From Sugiyamaella lignohabitans (Eukaryota > Ascomycota > Dipodascomycetes > Dipodascales > Trichomonascaceae): a stretch of 64,000 nucleotides of DNA. The notes beneath the pieces were generated by a model that saw nothing but the letters and a program-made list of their open reading frames with translations, was not told where the DNA came from and did no database searches. Where the stretch lies: the NCBI RefSeq assembly GCF_001640025.1, contig NC_031671.1:806001-870000 (forward strand), read 5' to 3'. Both the position numbers and the translations under genes were made by a program. The stretch's first letter is position 1. Every line of letters starts with the position of its first letter. This document shows positions 13,501-23,180 of this stretch, one piece after another.

Positions 13501-14464
13501 TAAAAGTCTTTCTGCCAGTGGGAAGGATACCGTTCAAACCTTTTTCAACTGGCACATTGGTAGATTCCTCCCACCACTTTTGCAAACAGAATTCGAGGAG
13601 TCGGTGTTGTCATTTATGGAGAAGTACTGTGATTATAGAGATCAGTTCCAGAAGAAACAACAAGAAACTCTTGGTGTACGCCAGACTCAAATATCCAGCA
13701 CTGCTCTCCAACGGGTTAGTACGGATGAGGATAATAATGACAGCGAAATAGACAATCATTTTGCAAATGGCATTTTTGAAGCTATTAGGCCGCAGCTTGT
13801 AAAGCGTGTCAAGCAACTATTGAAAATATACTTGGATGGAAAGTCAAACCCAGACATAGCTGTTCAATTTGAATTTCCTGTTCTGGCAGGATCCCGCCTG
13901 CAATTGAGCAATCCAATCACACAGTTCGTGAAGTCCTTGTGTGCCGTATATGGTCTCTCCAAAGAGCTGAATTTGGAATCACGGACACTACGAAGAAATT
14001 TACTAAGTATTCTTGGTATCAAGGAGTTCACTGAGGAGGCAAGTTTCAAGAACCCCAGTGCCTCTTTGATAATTGATAGTGTGGTCTGTGAGAATTGCTA
14101 CTTCGTTTGCAATCTTGATTTATGTCGCCAGGACGATCTTGTTCGAAAAGATACGGTAGGAAACACAGTATATTATAGCTGGGCTTGTGAAAACTGTGGT
14201 AAGGACTATAATAGAATTGTCTTGGAAGAAAGGCTTATTCAGAACATCCAAAAACTTGTTACTAGTTATCAAATCCAAGATCTTAAATGTGAAAAATGTA
14301 AAAAGATCAAATCGGATGAGCTAAGTGTGAGATGCGAGTGCTCAGGAAACTGGGTGGAAACAATTCCTTCGAGCCATGTGCTGAAGTCGATCGAAACATA
14401 TGACAGAGTAGCACAGTTCTATGAGTTAAAATTTCTTCAAGACGTTACAAGCCACTTAATTTAA
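7534..14464 (+). CDS. POL2: DNA polymerase epsilon catalytic subunit
   Basis: Five exons: 7534-7764, 7820-7945, 8001-8248, 8322-8461, 8523-14464. Introns are 55, 55, 73 and 61 nt. The product is 2228 residues, close to the 2222 of S. cerevisiae. The N-terminal half is an active B-family polymerase: exonuclease motif I with Asp 285 and Glu 287 (MAYDIETT), polymerase motif A with Asp 635 (DVASMYPNIM), motif B (ILNSFYGYVMRKGS) and motif C with Asp 868 and Asp 870 (ELDTDGIW). The C-terminal half is the inactive polymerase repeat, followed by two cysteine modules near the end (CENCYFVCNLDLC; CEKCKKIK with CECSG), which bind zinc or iron-sulfur and the other subunits. It is the leading-strand replicase. 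All four introns are packed into the first kilobase. Confidence 0.97.
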
Positions 14465-14500
14465 ATATTTATTAATAAATAACACAAAGCAATATAGCAT

Positions 14501-15657
14501 TCAAAAAACAATCTCTTCTGTTGTCATACCACATACCTTGCACCGCCTTGACACCATACCTTGCAGCCCATCCATAGGCGCAGACCATTCATGTTCATGT
14601 CTTTCGTCGGCATGCCTGGTGATAGCTTCTGCCCTAGTTTTCTTTCTCATATCTTTCAGTTTATCTAGAAATTTTTTCTCCTTTCTTTGCTTCTTTGCTG
14701 CTTCCCGCCTTTCATATTCCTTATCTAGCCCTTCAGGGCTTCCCCATTTTTTGAAAGCATATTCTTCTACTTGATACCGCAGATATAACATCATATTGGT
14801 ATATGTATTTTTATGAGGGTTCGGTCGCTCCATATGTGGCAACAGCTCTTCATCACGGAGTTCAGCTGAGTAGTGTTAGGTCATCCATGACTATGGCTGG
14901 CCGCAAACAAAAACTTACGATCAGTTAGCAAGTAATCTTCTTTGCACTCGGTTTTTGTTAACAAGGAGTACTTCTCAGGATATTTTTTTGTACACTCTTT
15001 GCAAACTCGACATTTGAAAATATGGTACAATTTGAAGTCTAATACTGGACTCTGACATTCAAAACACTTCGGCGCATCAGGATCATCAAGAAATGTTGCT
15101 ATTAGGTTAGCGAAAGAAGAACTAACATGAAATGACGCTTACTTACGGGCTTGGTTTAATTTTTGGTTTGCCTGCCATTCTTCTAAAGTTAATCCTGTAC
15201 CCACCGATTCGTCCTCATCAGCAATGAATCCACCGTATGTGTCTTTCATCTTTGAAAAATCTATTTTTGTTAGAAAAGTTCACTTTGGATATTTTGACTG
15301 TCTTACCATATTCAACATAGTTTTTGAACTTCTTCACAGGTTGCAATGGCCCAATAGCCGAGCCATCTCTATGCTGCGATGATGTCCCTCCATTCGATGG
15401 CAAAGCCGACGATTCTAATGGTCTTTTAACTTTCTCTTTTCCTTTTTCTTTCAGACCATCTGTAGGAATAATGTTCGATCTTTGACTTGCTAGCCTCTCC
15501 TTTGTGGCTTTTAATCGATCTAGAGCTCTTTGTCGATTCTCGGCCTAATTAAATTGTTAGTTATTGTATCATTTCATTTACCAACGTTGTGCCTTCTTAC
15601 CTTCAGCCGAGATGCTTCTGCCCCATCTCTTGATTCTCCTACTTTTCCAATCGTCAT
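14501..15657 (-). CDS. RAD14: Nucleotide excision repair DNA-damage recognition protein (XPA homologue)
   Basis: Five exons: 15601-15657, 15307-15544, 15147-15260, 14919-15098, 14501-14865. Introns of 56, 46, 48 and 53 nt all have GTAAG donors, CTAAC branches and short distances to AG. The product is 317 residues. Landmarks: basic N-terminal helix ([17 protein letters not shown]), the XPA signature [13 protein letters not shown], a zinc finger (CFEC about 18 residues before CRVCKEC), and the basic DNA-binding region ([15 protein letters not shown]). The extreme C-terminus adds a second Cys pair (CKVCG). Rad14 binds bent, damaged DNA and organises the incision complex. Its stop lies 36 bp from the POL2 stop, tail to tail. 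No other family fits. Confidence 0.93.
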
Positions 15658-15719
15658 TTTCGCCTTATATCTACCATGACAACAGATATCACCCCAGATT
15701 GCCACTCAAATAAAATATT

Positions 15720-15729
15720 ATCACGTGAT
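15720..15729. promoter_or_regulatory. CACGTG palindrome between RAD14 and ORC5
   Basis: ATCACGTGAT, a perfect 10-bp palindrome with the E-box core, lies in the 287-bp divergent promoter of RAD14 and ORC5. Cbf1-type bHLH proteins bind this core in yeasts. The site is seen; the binder is inferred. Confidence 0.45.
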
Positions 15730-15944
15730 ACTTAGAATTCTCACGGAGTTCTGGCGAACCGATAGCGTTTTTCGAACTTCCTGAGTACCTTCGAGTTTTT
15801 GGACTGGATTTTGGTCCAGACTTTAGTAGTTCTATTGTATCAAAAAGGATTTTGTCTTGTCCAGTATCCGGCTCTGCATCGTAGTGCATACATGAAGATA
15901 GGAACTTCACCTACTATGCGCGAGAACCTCTTACCTCAACAACA

Positions 15945-17404
15945 ATGTTAGACCCCATAGAACTGGCTCGACTGAAGGGGACTGTTCCCTGTAGAGAACA
16001 GCAAATAGACCTGTTAAATTCCCTTATATCAGAAGTATGTAATCGTCCGATTGCGTTACCTAAATATACTAACGTTGAAAGTGTAGCGACGAGAATCCCA
16101 ACGCAATACTAATACATGGACCAACATCGACCGGCAAAACTATTCTCATTAGAAAATTCTTGGAAGCGTCAAAGCTCAAATTCTCTTGGGTGTCATGCGA
16201 TCAATGTTCAACCACTAGAATTCTTTTACAAAGAGCAATTAGGTCCATAAAGGCTGATAGTGGAAAACAAGATGCCAGTAGCCTAGTCACAACTGGAACG
16301 TCCACTAGCTTCGATGTGGTGGCTGAAAATTTCAGCGCTTTCTATGCCACTTTATCCGCTTTTTTTGATAAGACGAACTACCATGATACTCCTCATTTCC
16401 TGGTTTTAGACAGAATCGATAAGCTACCGGACGACCCCTCTGATTTGTACAGTTGCTTCTCGCGATTGTCCGAATTATCAGGTATCTGTAACTTGACAAC
16501 CATTTTTGTTATCAACTCTTTGGAGCCAAGAGCTTTGATTACAACATCAGTCCCTCATATTCGATTCAAAAAGTACTCGAAGAGTGAGACTCTTAAGATT
16601 CTGAGTGCTAAGCGAGGCTGCCATTTACCTGAAGACGTACTTAGTTCAAATGCTGATACCGCTCAAAGGGAGGACGCTTTATTTTGGTCCCAGTATTGTA
16701 GTCTAGTGTATGACACGTTAGGAGATTATACAGGATCAGATATACGACTGTTAATGGACACCTTGGTCAAGATGTGGCCGGTTTTTGTAGATCCTATACT
16801 GAAAGGAAAGTACAAGATTTCAGAATTTGTTCGGATTTATAAAGAGAATATTTATTTGTTTACAGGGGATGCCGTAGTTGCCGATAGGCTCGTGGATCTT
16901 GAGGCTGAAGATCTCATCGCAATGGTTAAGACTAGAAGGGAGATTGCCACCCAGGCAAAAGCATACGAACTCCCTATACAATCGAAATACGTTTTATGTG
17001 CCGCATATTTGGCTTCTTACAACCCTCCTCGATACGATGTAAGATTTTTTTCGAAAGCTAAGGATGCAAGAGCTAAGAGAAGAGATACAGGCAGAAGAAA
17101 GTCACTGAAAATCAACCCCAGATCTCTTGCAGCTCCAGCCTTCGATTTGGAACGTATGCTTGCCATCTTACACTCTATAATTCCGACAGATGAAGAAGAA
17201 AAAAATGTGAGAGCTGGGTCACATATTGATATAGGAGTCCAAATCGCAACGTTGACCACGCTTAAATTAATCATCAGGACATCTAACTCTGATCCTCTCG
17301 ACTCGAGAACTAGATGGAAAGTCAACGCAAGCTGGACATTAGTAAAGCGATTGGCAGACGACATCAACTTTCCTATTGAGGAATTCCTACTTGAGAGTGA
17401 ATAA
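15945..17404 (+). CDS. ORC5: Origin recognition complex subunit 5
   Basis: Two exons, 15945-16034 and 16082-17404, separated by a 47-nt intron (GTATGT, ATACTAAC, GAAAG). The product is 470 residues. The acceptor must be GAAAG: the next AG, 5 nt downstream in TGTAG, breaks the frame. The join restores the N-terminus (REQQIDLLNSLISE) leading into a Walker A loop, GPTSTGKT, near residue 44. Walker B-like FLVLDRIDKL follows. It is an AAA+ family subunit of the six-protein complex that marks replication origins and loads MCM. A winged-helix C-terminal region fits the rest. It ends 121 bp from the convergent VPS27 stop. Confidence 0.9.
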
Positions 17405-17525
17405 GTGTATTCTGTACTATAAAAATCTATTGAAATACGTTCTCAGTTTAGCTAGAATAGAAAAGGAAGTCATCGCTTGAAATGCATGTTGACGGAAAAA
17501 ACTTTGATGATATATATACGTTGTA

Positions 17526-19286
17526 TTATAGTTCGATTAGAATAGGTTCTTCCTCTTCCTTGGTTCCAGGTTTTGAATAATTAGGCTCAGAACTTTGATT
17601 ATCGGGGTCTTGAATTGATTGATTCTGTGAAATGTTTCCCCGTTCATCAAGTGCAGGATAAAATCCCTGATAACCAGCATTCCCTTCAGGAAGCGGAGGC
17701 TCACTTGGAAGTGGGCCATCATGCTGCTGTTGATAATAGGTCTCGGTATTCACGCCATAATGCGGGTCACTATCCTGCACAGGCGGGTAATATGGAGAGT
17801 TACCTTCTGGATAAGTCACTGGCCCACTACCAGTCTGGTATTGATGGTACTGCCCACCAGGCATTTGAGAAGATACCACCGAGCTCGTGTACTGATTCCC
17901 CTCGTCCATATGCCCATACTTCTTCATACTGTAGGAGAATCTATCCTCCAAAAGCTTATCGTAGTATCTCACAATAGCTGTCAGCTTACCATGTAAATCC
18001 TCTAACTGGTCGCACTTTTCAACAGTACGTCGTAGGTCCTTCGAGAGTTTGGGCCGTAGAGACAGAACATTGTTATGGAGCAATTCCAATTTGGTATCTC
18101 TAATAGCAAAGGCTGACGGATTTCGCTGCAAACTCTCAACAATTTGAACATATCTATGAATGATTTCCGCATCAACCGACGTGAATTCATCATCAACTAT
18201 TGATAAGACAGTATTCTCAACAGATTTTGGTTCAACATCAGCAATTGATACTGAAGGTGGTGCAAGTTGATAAAGATTGTTGCTCGGATTTGTCGTATCA
18301 GTACCACTAGGAATAGCTTTACCTTCATTTTCCATATCTCGAAGACTCGCGGCAATCGCAGCCTTCATATCTTCATCATCGTCATCATTCTGCACTAGAT
18401 GATTGGTAGGAGCTCGGTTCGGACTTGGTTTTGTGAGGCCAGGATTCTGAGATTCTTCCAAACTCAGTTTTAAAGCTCTTTGCAAGTCTGAATCATTATC
18501 ATCATCAACCGAGGATAGGTCTCGATTATTACTCGTGGTATGAGAACGCACTTGGTCATTTGAGTTGTGGACCCTGCTAGATGGCCCTCCACTACTACTA
18601 CCCCGCAATTTATTGAAACAGCTGTCACAAACTCTGACCGGCTGATTTATTCCATAATGAGGCAATGTTGTGTAATTGTTACAGTGCTTTTGAATATAAA
18701 CACCGCCGCAATTTCTGCAATGATGCTTTCGATTAACAAATGAAAATGGTGTATTGCATTCCATACATTCATCGGCATCAACCCATTCTGGAGGGGCAGA
18801 TGAATCAATAAATGATGAGCTAATTTTAGCCCCAGATGGAAAATGAAAACCATCCTTCTTAAGCTTCTCATACACTTTGTTGACGTAAACAAGCTGTATT
18901 TGTCCTTCGAACGCATTCGCCCAGTTTTGCAAATATTCCAACATTAACTCCTTGACATCTCTATTGACCAGTCCTGAAGAGGGCTGTAATACTGAAACAA
19001 AAGAGTCCATGAATTCACGAGATGCAATCTCCGTTAAAAAGTGGCTTCCTCCGTTCTTTATACATATATCAATCAAATGAAGTGTGAGAAGTTGAACATT
19101 TGGATTCTTGTGATTGAGACGCTTCTTTAATGATCTCATTGCATCTTTTGGAGGCACAGTTTTAGAACGAATTAGATCACAAATTTCTAGATTCAAAGCG
19201 AGATCCTGTTCTCCGGATGGCAGTGACTCTGAAGTGGCTTTTTCGATACGTTCATCGATCGAGACAACACTTGAGAACCACGACAT
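17526..19286 (-). CDS. VPS27: ESCRT-0 subunit Vps27 (VHS, FYVE, UIM)
   Basis: Single exon, 586 residues. Order: VHS domain (about 1-140), FYVE zinc finger (about 165-230; WVDADECMEC, NRKHHCRNCGG, RVCDSC), two ubiquitin-interacting motifs (LQRALKLSLEES; MKAAIAASLRDME), a coiled-coil or GAT-like segment, a Pro/Tyr/Gln-rich tail and a C-terminal clathrin-box-like LIEL. With Hse1 it binds ubiquitinated cargo and PI3P on endosomes and starts multivesicular body sorting. Odd point: the FYVE position that is Cys in family members (VFCQEH in yeast) reads YIQKH here, so one zinc ligand looks replaced by Ile. It is divergent from IST1, another ESCRT gene. Confidence 0.94.
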   Translation of the reverse strand: MSWFSSVVSIDERIEKATSESLPSGEQDLALNLEICDLIRSKTVPPKDAMRSLKKRLNHKNPNVQLLTLHLIDICIKNGGSHFLTEIASREFMDSFVSVLQPSSGLVNRDVKELMLEYLQNWANAFEGQIQLVYVNKVYEKLKKDGFHFPSGAKISSSFIDSSAPPEWVDADECMECNTPFSFVNRKHHCRNCGGVYIQKHCNNYTTLPHYGINQPVRVCDSCFNKLRGSSSGGPSSRVHNSNDQVRSHTTSNNRDLSSVDDDNDSDLQRALKLSLEESQNPGLTKPSPNRAPTNHLVQNDDDDEDMKAAIAASLRDMENEGKAIPSGTDTTNPSNNLYQLAPPSVSIADVEPKSVENTVLSIVDDEFTSVDAEIIHRYVQIVESLQRNPSAFAIRDTKLELLHNNVLSLRPKLSKDLRRTVEKCDQLEDLHGKLTAIVRYYDKLLEDRFSYSMKKYGHMDEGNQYTSSVVSSQMPGGQYHQYQTGSGPVTYPEGNSPYYPPVQDSDPHYGVNTETYYQQQHDGPLPSEPPLPEGNAGYQGFYPALDERGNISQNQSIQDPDNQSSEPNYSKPGTKEEEEPILIEL

Positions 19287-19714
19287 TGTTTAGATAACTA
19301 GCTTTCTAATGGTACTACCCTGAAAGATAGAAGCAAAAGAAAGTGTCCGAATCCTAGGAGTGATGGTGATGGTGTGCTACAGCTGTAATAACTAACATGC
19401 ATGTAACTGGGAAGGGGTTCCTTATCAATTTCCCCGCCACATTGATAAGCAGTTAGCAGCATACGGGTCCTTCTCGACCAAATCCGGAGTAATTAATTGA
19501 ATTGTTGAGTTTTAATGGAACATCTCAGAATGTTTAACATCTATCGTTAATATTCTGTATAAAACTAACAAAGATATAAGTTAAACAACTATTCGTCTCG
19601 GTGAGAAAGCCACAGATTCAGCATATCTAGTCACGTGACACTTTCGACATGACATTCTATGTTCTATGCGACCTCCTATATGGATTATCAGGCAGCTATT
19701 AATTTGAGTTCAAG
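19287..19714. promoter_or_regulatory. Divergent VPS27-IST1 promoter with GTCACGTGAC
   Basis: About 430 bp between two start codons. The perfect palindrome GTCACGTGAC is at 19630-19639, 76 bp before the IST1 start. No short gene is seen in this stretch. Two ESCRT genes sharing one promoter and one E-box suggest co-expression, which is inference. Confidence 0.45.
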
Positions 19715-20754
19715 ATGGCTCCTGTAAACCCGTTCACTGTAAGATTGATATTGAGGCTCCCATGTTAATTTTAGTAACAAGTTTAAACTAACGAAGTAAT
19801 ATTAAGTCGAGGCTTAGGGCCTTGTTAAAGATGGCCGTTAATAGGCTGCGGTTGATTGAGCAAAAAGAGACGGCTTTGGCCAAACAAGCCAGACGGGAGG
19901 TATGTTTGAATTCTTATTTGTAGACATGTCAAGGGGGCGGTACTAACTGCTCAGATGGCACAGCTTTTGGAAAGTGGTAAGGAACAAAGCGCAAGGATCA
20001 GGGTTGAAAATATCATTCGCCAGGATATAGATGTCGAACTCCTGGAAATATTAGAGCTTTATTGTGAACTCCTGTTGGCCCGTATCGGTCTATTGGACCA
20101 GAAGTAAGTATATTATATGTTACTGTACTATTTTTAAACTAACAGTCTAGGGATTGTGATCCCGGTCTCGAAGAGGCTGTTAAGACGATAATTTATTCAG
20201 CGCAGAGGACTGAAGTCAAGGAGCTGCACCAAATCCGTGAAATTTTTGTTCATAAATTTGGTAAAGACTTTGCTCAAGATTCGATAGATAATTTGTCGAA
20301 CTCAATTCCAGAAAAGGTTACGAAGAGACTGTCTACGGTGCCTCCTAGCGAGGAGCTGGTGACTTTATATCTAGCGGAAATTGCCCGAGCATATCATGTG
20401 CCTTTTAGTGGTTTGCAACTTGAAGGAGAGGATATTACAGAACACGACGAGTCAGGGGACGAAGGACCTCCATCTGGAAGAGTACCTGAAGAGGCATTGA
20501 GTACCGGAGGAAGTCAGACGGCTAGAGTTAAAGTCCGACGGCTCTCTCAAGTTGACAAATTGCCCAATCCCAGTGCTCCAAAATCTCCTGTGTCTGTCAG
20601 CACACCTGCACCAACGACCGACAATCCTCATCCTGTTTTAAGGGTATCTACATCTGGAGCATCCCAGAAGGGGGCGAATGGGAAAGCGAACTCAGCAGAT
20701 GAACAAGAACTTGATGCTTTACGAAATAGGTTCGAAGCTTTAAGACGTAGATGA
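19715..20754 (+). CDS. IST1: ESCRT-III-associated protein Ist1
   Basis: Four exons: 19715-19738, 19807-19899, 19955-20103, 20151-20754. Introns are 68, 55 and 47 nt. The product is 289 residues, close to the yeast length of 298. Exon 1 is only 24 nt and encodes MAPVNPFT, matching the start of yeast Ist1. The ESCRT-III-like helical core follows (LRLIEQKETALAKQARREMA; VELLEILELYCELLLARIGL), then an acidic and proline-rich linker. A charged C-terminal helix (LDALRNRFEALRRR) fits a MIT-interacting motif that binds Vps4. Ist1 tunes Vps4 activity during multivesicular body formation. In intron 1 the first AG after the branch would give an immediate stop, so the second is used. Confidence 0.9.
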
Positions 20755-20880
20755 AAATATAATATATTTGTCCTGATTAAAACGCGAGCAAGTAAAGGCA
20801 CGCAATATCTATGTAGTAAATGTTTTTTAACGATGTTTTTATACATATCTACGGATATTCATCTAATATTGTCCATATAG

Positions 20881-22360
20881 CTATTTAATTATGGCTTGCT
20901 TGCCTAGTCTATACTTGGAAATCTTTTCATATGAATATTTCATGCTTTTCACCAGTCCAGCAGTTAACAAGCCTTTCGCACTCTGCGTCAAACTTGGCCA
21001 AGATACTGTATAACGAATGGCTCGCGCTACCTCAAGTGATAAATCTTTATCATCCGCAATTTGGCGATCAAAGTCTGTACTGACGCTTTTCACACTAGGG
21101 TCATTTTTATTGACAGAATTACTTTTGCTTGCCATTGCTAGTTCTGGTGAGTTCAATTTTGACGCATATCTGGCGTAAATTTTAGATCTGAATTCACTTG
21201 GCAATCTAAACACCATATTTCCTCTCTTCAATGGGCTCATGTCTTGGATCAGATTGACAGCTTCAACTTTTTGATTACCATCGGAAACCACTTGGGACTC
21301 GCCCGACGAAATTGACAAATTTGGAAGATCGTCCATCAACGGAGAATATAGTTTTCTGAAGTTCAAGAACTGGTTGCTCACAATGTTGTGCACCTTATTT
21401 GGGTTTTCGCCAAACTGCATTCGCGGGTCTCCCATATAAGATATCCCTGCAATCATTTTATACAATTCAAATTCATTGAACTTCTCTGGGAGTAGTAACA
21501 AAGAAGTGCGTAATACGCTAATCAAGTTGGCTTGATTAACAAATCTTACTTTCGGCTCATCCCTTAAAATCTTAACAGGCTTGTGTAACCTTCCGGCAAG
21601 ATAAAGAGTTTCCCAACCTTGTAGATCACTTAAAAGCGTATCGATATTCACAACTCCGTACTTAATTTTCAGGCCATTCAATTCGACGAATGGATTAAAA
21701 TATACACCAGAACCAACATAATCTTGTAAAGCGCTCACTGCTCCGGAGCCAAGAAACCTCAATGAGGAATAATGCTCAGGATACTGTTTCATATTCAATG
21801 AGTGCCAATGCTGGGAGTGACTAACACCAAATATCAAATCAACTTGCGGAGCCGATCCAGAGACATTAGAGGAGCTACCTTGGCTGAAAACACCACTGCC
21901 ATAAGCGAAAGCGTATCGGATAGGCGCCTTAAACTTCCATAACGTATCTCGCAATTGCCTTCTTACCTTGTCATCAATAGCAATATGTTGGTTATAGCCA
22001 AATTCTTGAGGAAGATCTGAAAATTTGGAAATGCTTTGGTAAGATGAGATGTTGCTATCAAGATAATGATAGAATCTTGATCTCGTTTCAGACTTCGAGG
22101 TACGTTGGGAGTCTTCGTAACCTCCACCACTTCCCTCCTCGTTGCTCTCCCCATTGACATCTTCTGTCACATTTTTTCCCTCCCTCAAAGTTGAGCTGTG
22201 ACGAATTATATCTATGCGCGACGTCAGAACTGGGGAACGAACCACTGTTGCAATTGGATTTGTCGCACGCGCTACTCTACTCAACTGAAGAGTACCACCA
22301 TTCTATAATGGTTAGGACCTATACAACTAACTGAGAGCATAAAAAACTTACATGGAACAT
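20881..22360 (-). CDS. TAM41: Mitochondrial CDP-diacylglycerol synthase Tam41
   Basis: Two exons: 22352-22360 (ATG-TTC-CAT only) and 20881-22302, with a 49-nt intron (GTAAGT, TCCTAAC, TATAG). The product is 476 residues. The long exon has no ATG at its head, so the 9-nt first exon supplies the start. The N-terminus is basic and hydroxylated, as for a matrix-targeting signal. The nucleotidyltransferase core is visible (RYAFAYGSGVF; PQVDLIFGVSHSQHWHSLN). Tam41 makes CDP-DAG from phosphatidic acid on the inner membrane matrix face, the first step to cardiolipin. About 70 extra N-terminal residues, partly acidic, precede the conserved region. Confidence 0.9.
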
Positions 22361-22539
22361 AGTATCAGCATACAATAATGGCTTCTGGACGAATATCGAA
22401 TGAGAGGAATAGGATAGGCATTAGATGCGAGTATCCGAGTTGGCCAGTTTTACAGCATTCATATGCCATAAAGATCAAAACTATTGAGAGTTATGCACAA
22501 AATGCTTTTCAAGCTATGGAGAACCCTCTATTAAAAAGA

Positions 22540-22628
22540 GCGGATTTAGCTCAGTTGGGAGAGCGCCAGACTGAAGTAAACTTTAGTTTGATATCTGGAG
22601 GTCCTGCGTTCGATCCGCAGAATTCGCA
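22540..22628 (+). tRNA. tRNA-Phe (GAA) with a 16-nt intron
   Basis: The 89-bp gene matches canonical yeast tRNA-Phe almost base for base: acceptor start GCGGATTTAGC, anticodon GAA at 22573-22575, T-loop GTTCGATCC. The intron is 22577-22592, after nucleotide 37, the standard position for the tRNA splicing endonuclease (Sen2 is encoded at 40.2 kb). The mature tRNA would be 73 nt before CCA addition. A run of seven T follows directly at 22629-22635 as Pol III terminator. Confidence 0.97.
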
Positions 22629-22635
22629 TTTTTTT
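22629..22635 (+). terminator. Pol III T-run after tRNA-Phe
   Basis: Seven consecutive T bases start at the first base after the tRNA, the usual RNA polymerase III stop; a second T-rich stretch follows a few bases on. Confidence 0.8.
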
Positions 22636-23128
22636 AATTGATTTTTTTCTTCATTATTTTTGTCACAAGGGCTTCAACTCCAATAGATTAAATATTGTAA
22701 ACTGATTAGCCCATCTTTTAACATCAACAAAAAAAAAGTTGGAGTAACCGAACGAACAGGGGAGCCAGCCTTGTATCTAATATTGAATATGATCGGCCGA
22801 TATCTAAGGTTTATTCCTGGTTTATTCCTATCCTAAACCAGTATGCGATAACGACCGAGGAGCATCCATTGTGAAGATGTAGACCAGTAATCACCGTGTG
22901 AGTGCCAACTACCCAATAATCTAGATCAGGATAAACAAATAGCTCTGTATAAAATTTACTGGAGATTGCCGACCAACTTAGATTTCTCTCTCAAGTCCTA
23001 AACTAAATATTCAGCATAATGTCCTATCAAAAAATGTCTTGATGATCAATATCAGCAACAATCTCAGTTGTAACTGAATTATATTAGTGTATAAAACCAA
23101 GTCAGAAAAATTGAGCCACCTTGTTTAC

Positions 23129-23150
23129 TATATATATATATATATATATA
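23129..23150. repeat. (TA)11 dinucleotide tract
   Basis: Uninterrupted alternating TA over 22 bp, six bases from the inverted repeat at 23156-23180, inside the AT-rich trough. Confidence 0.9.
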
Positions 23151-23155
23151 CTCAA

Positions 23156-23180
23156 TGTTTAGTAGCTGTTCAGCTAAACA
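23156..23180. repeat. Imperfect inverted repeat in the AT-rich trough
   Basis: TGTTT and AGCTG on the left pair with CAGCT and AAACA on the right around a TT centre, with a three-base bulge (AGT) in the left arm. That gives ten base pairs in all. Confidence 0.6.

Noticed and set aside
22378..22641. 87-codon frame over the tRNA-Phe gene
   Set aside because: It translates the tRNA itself; the tRNA explains the sequence.
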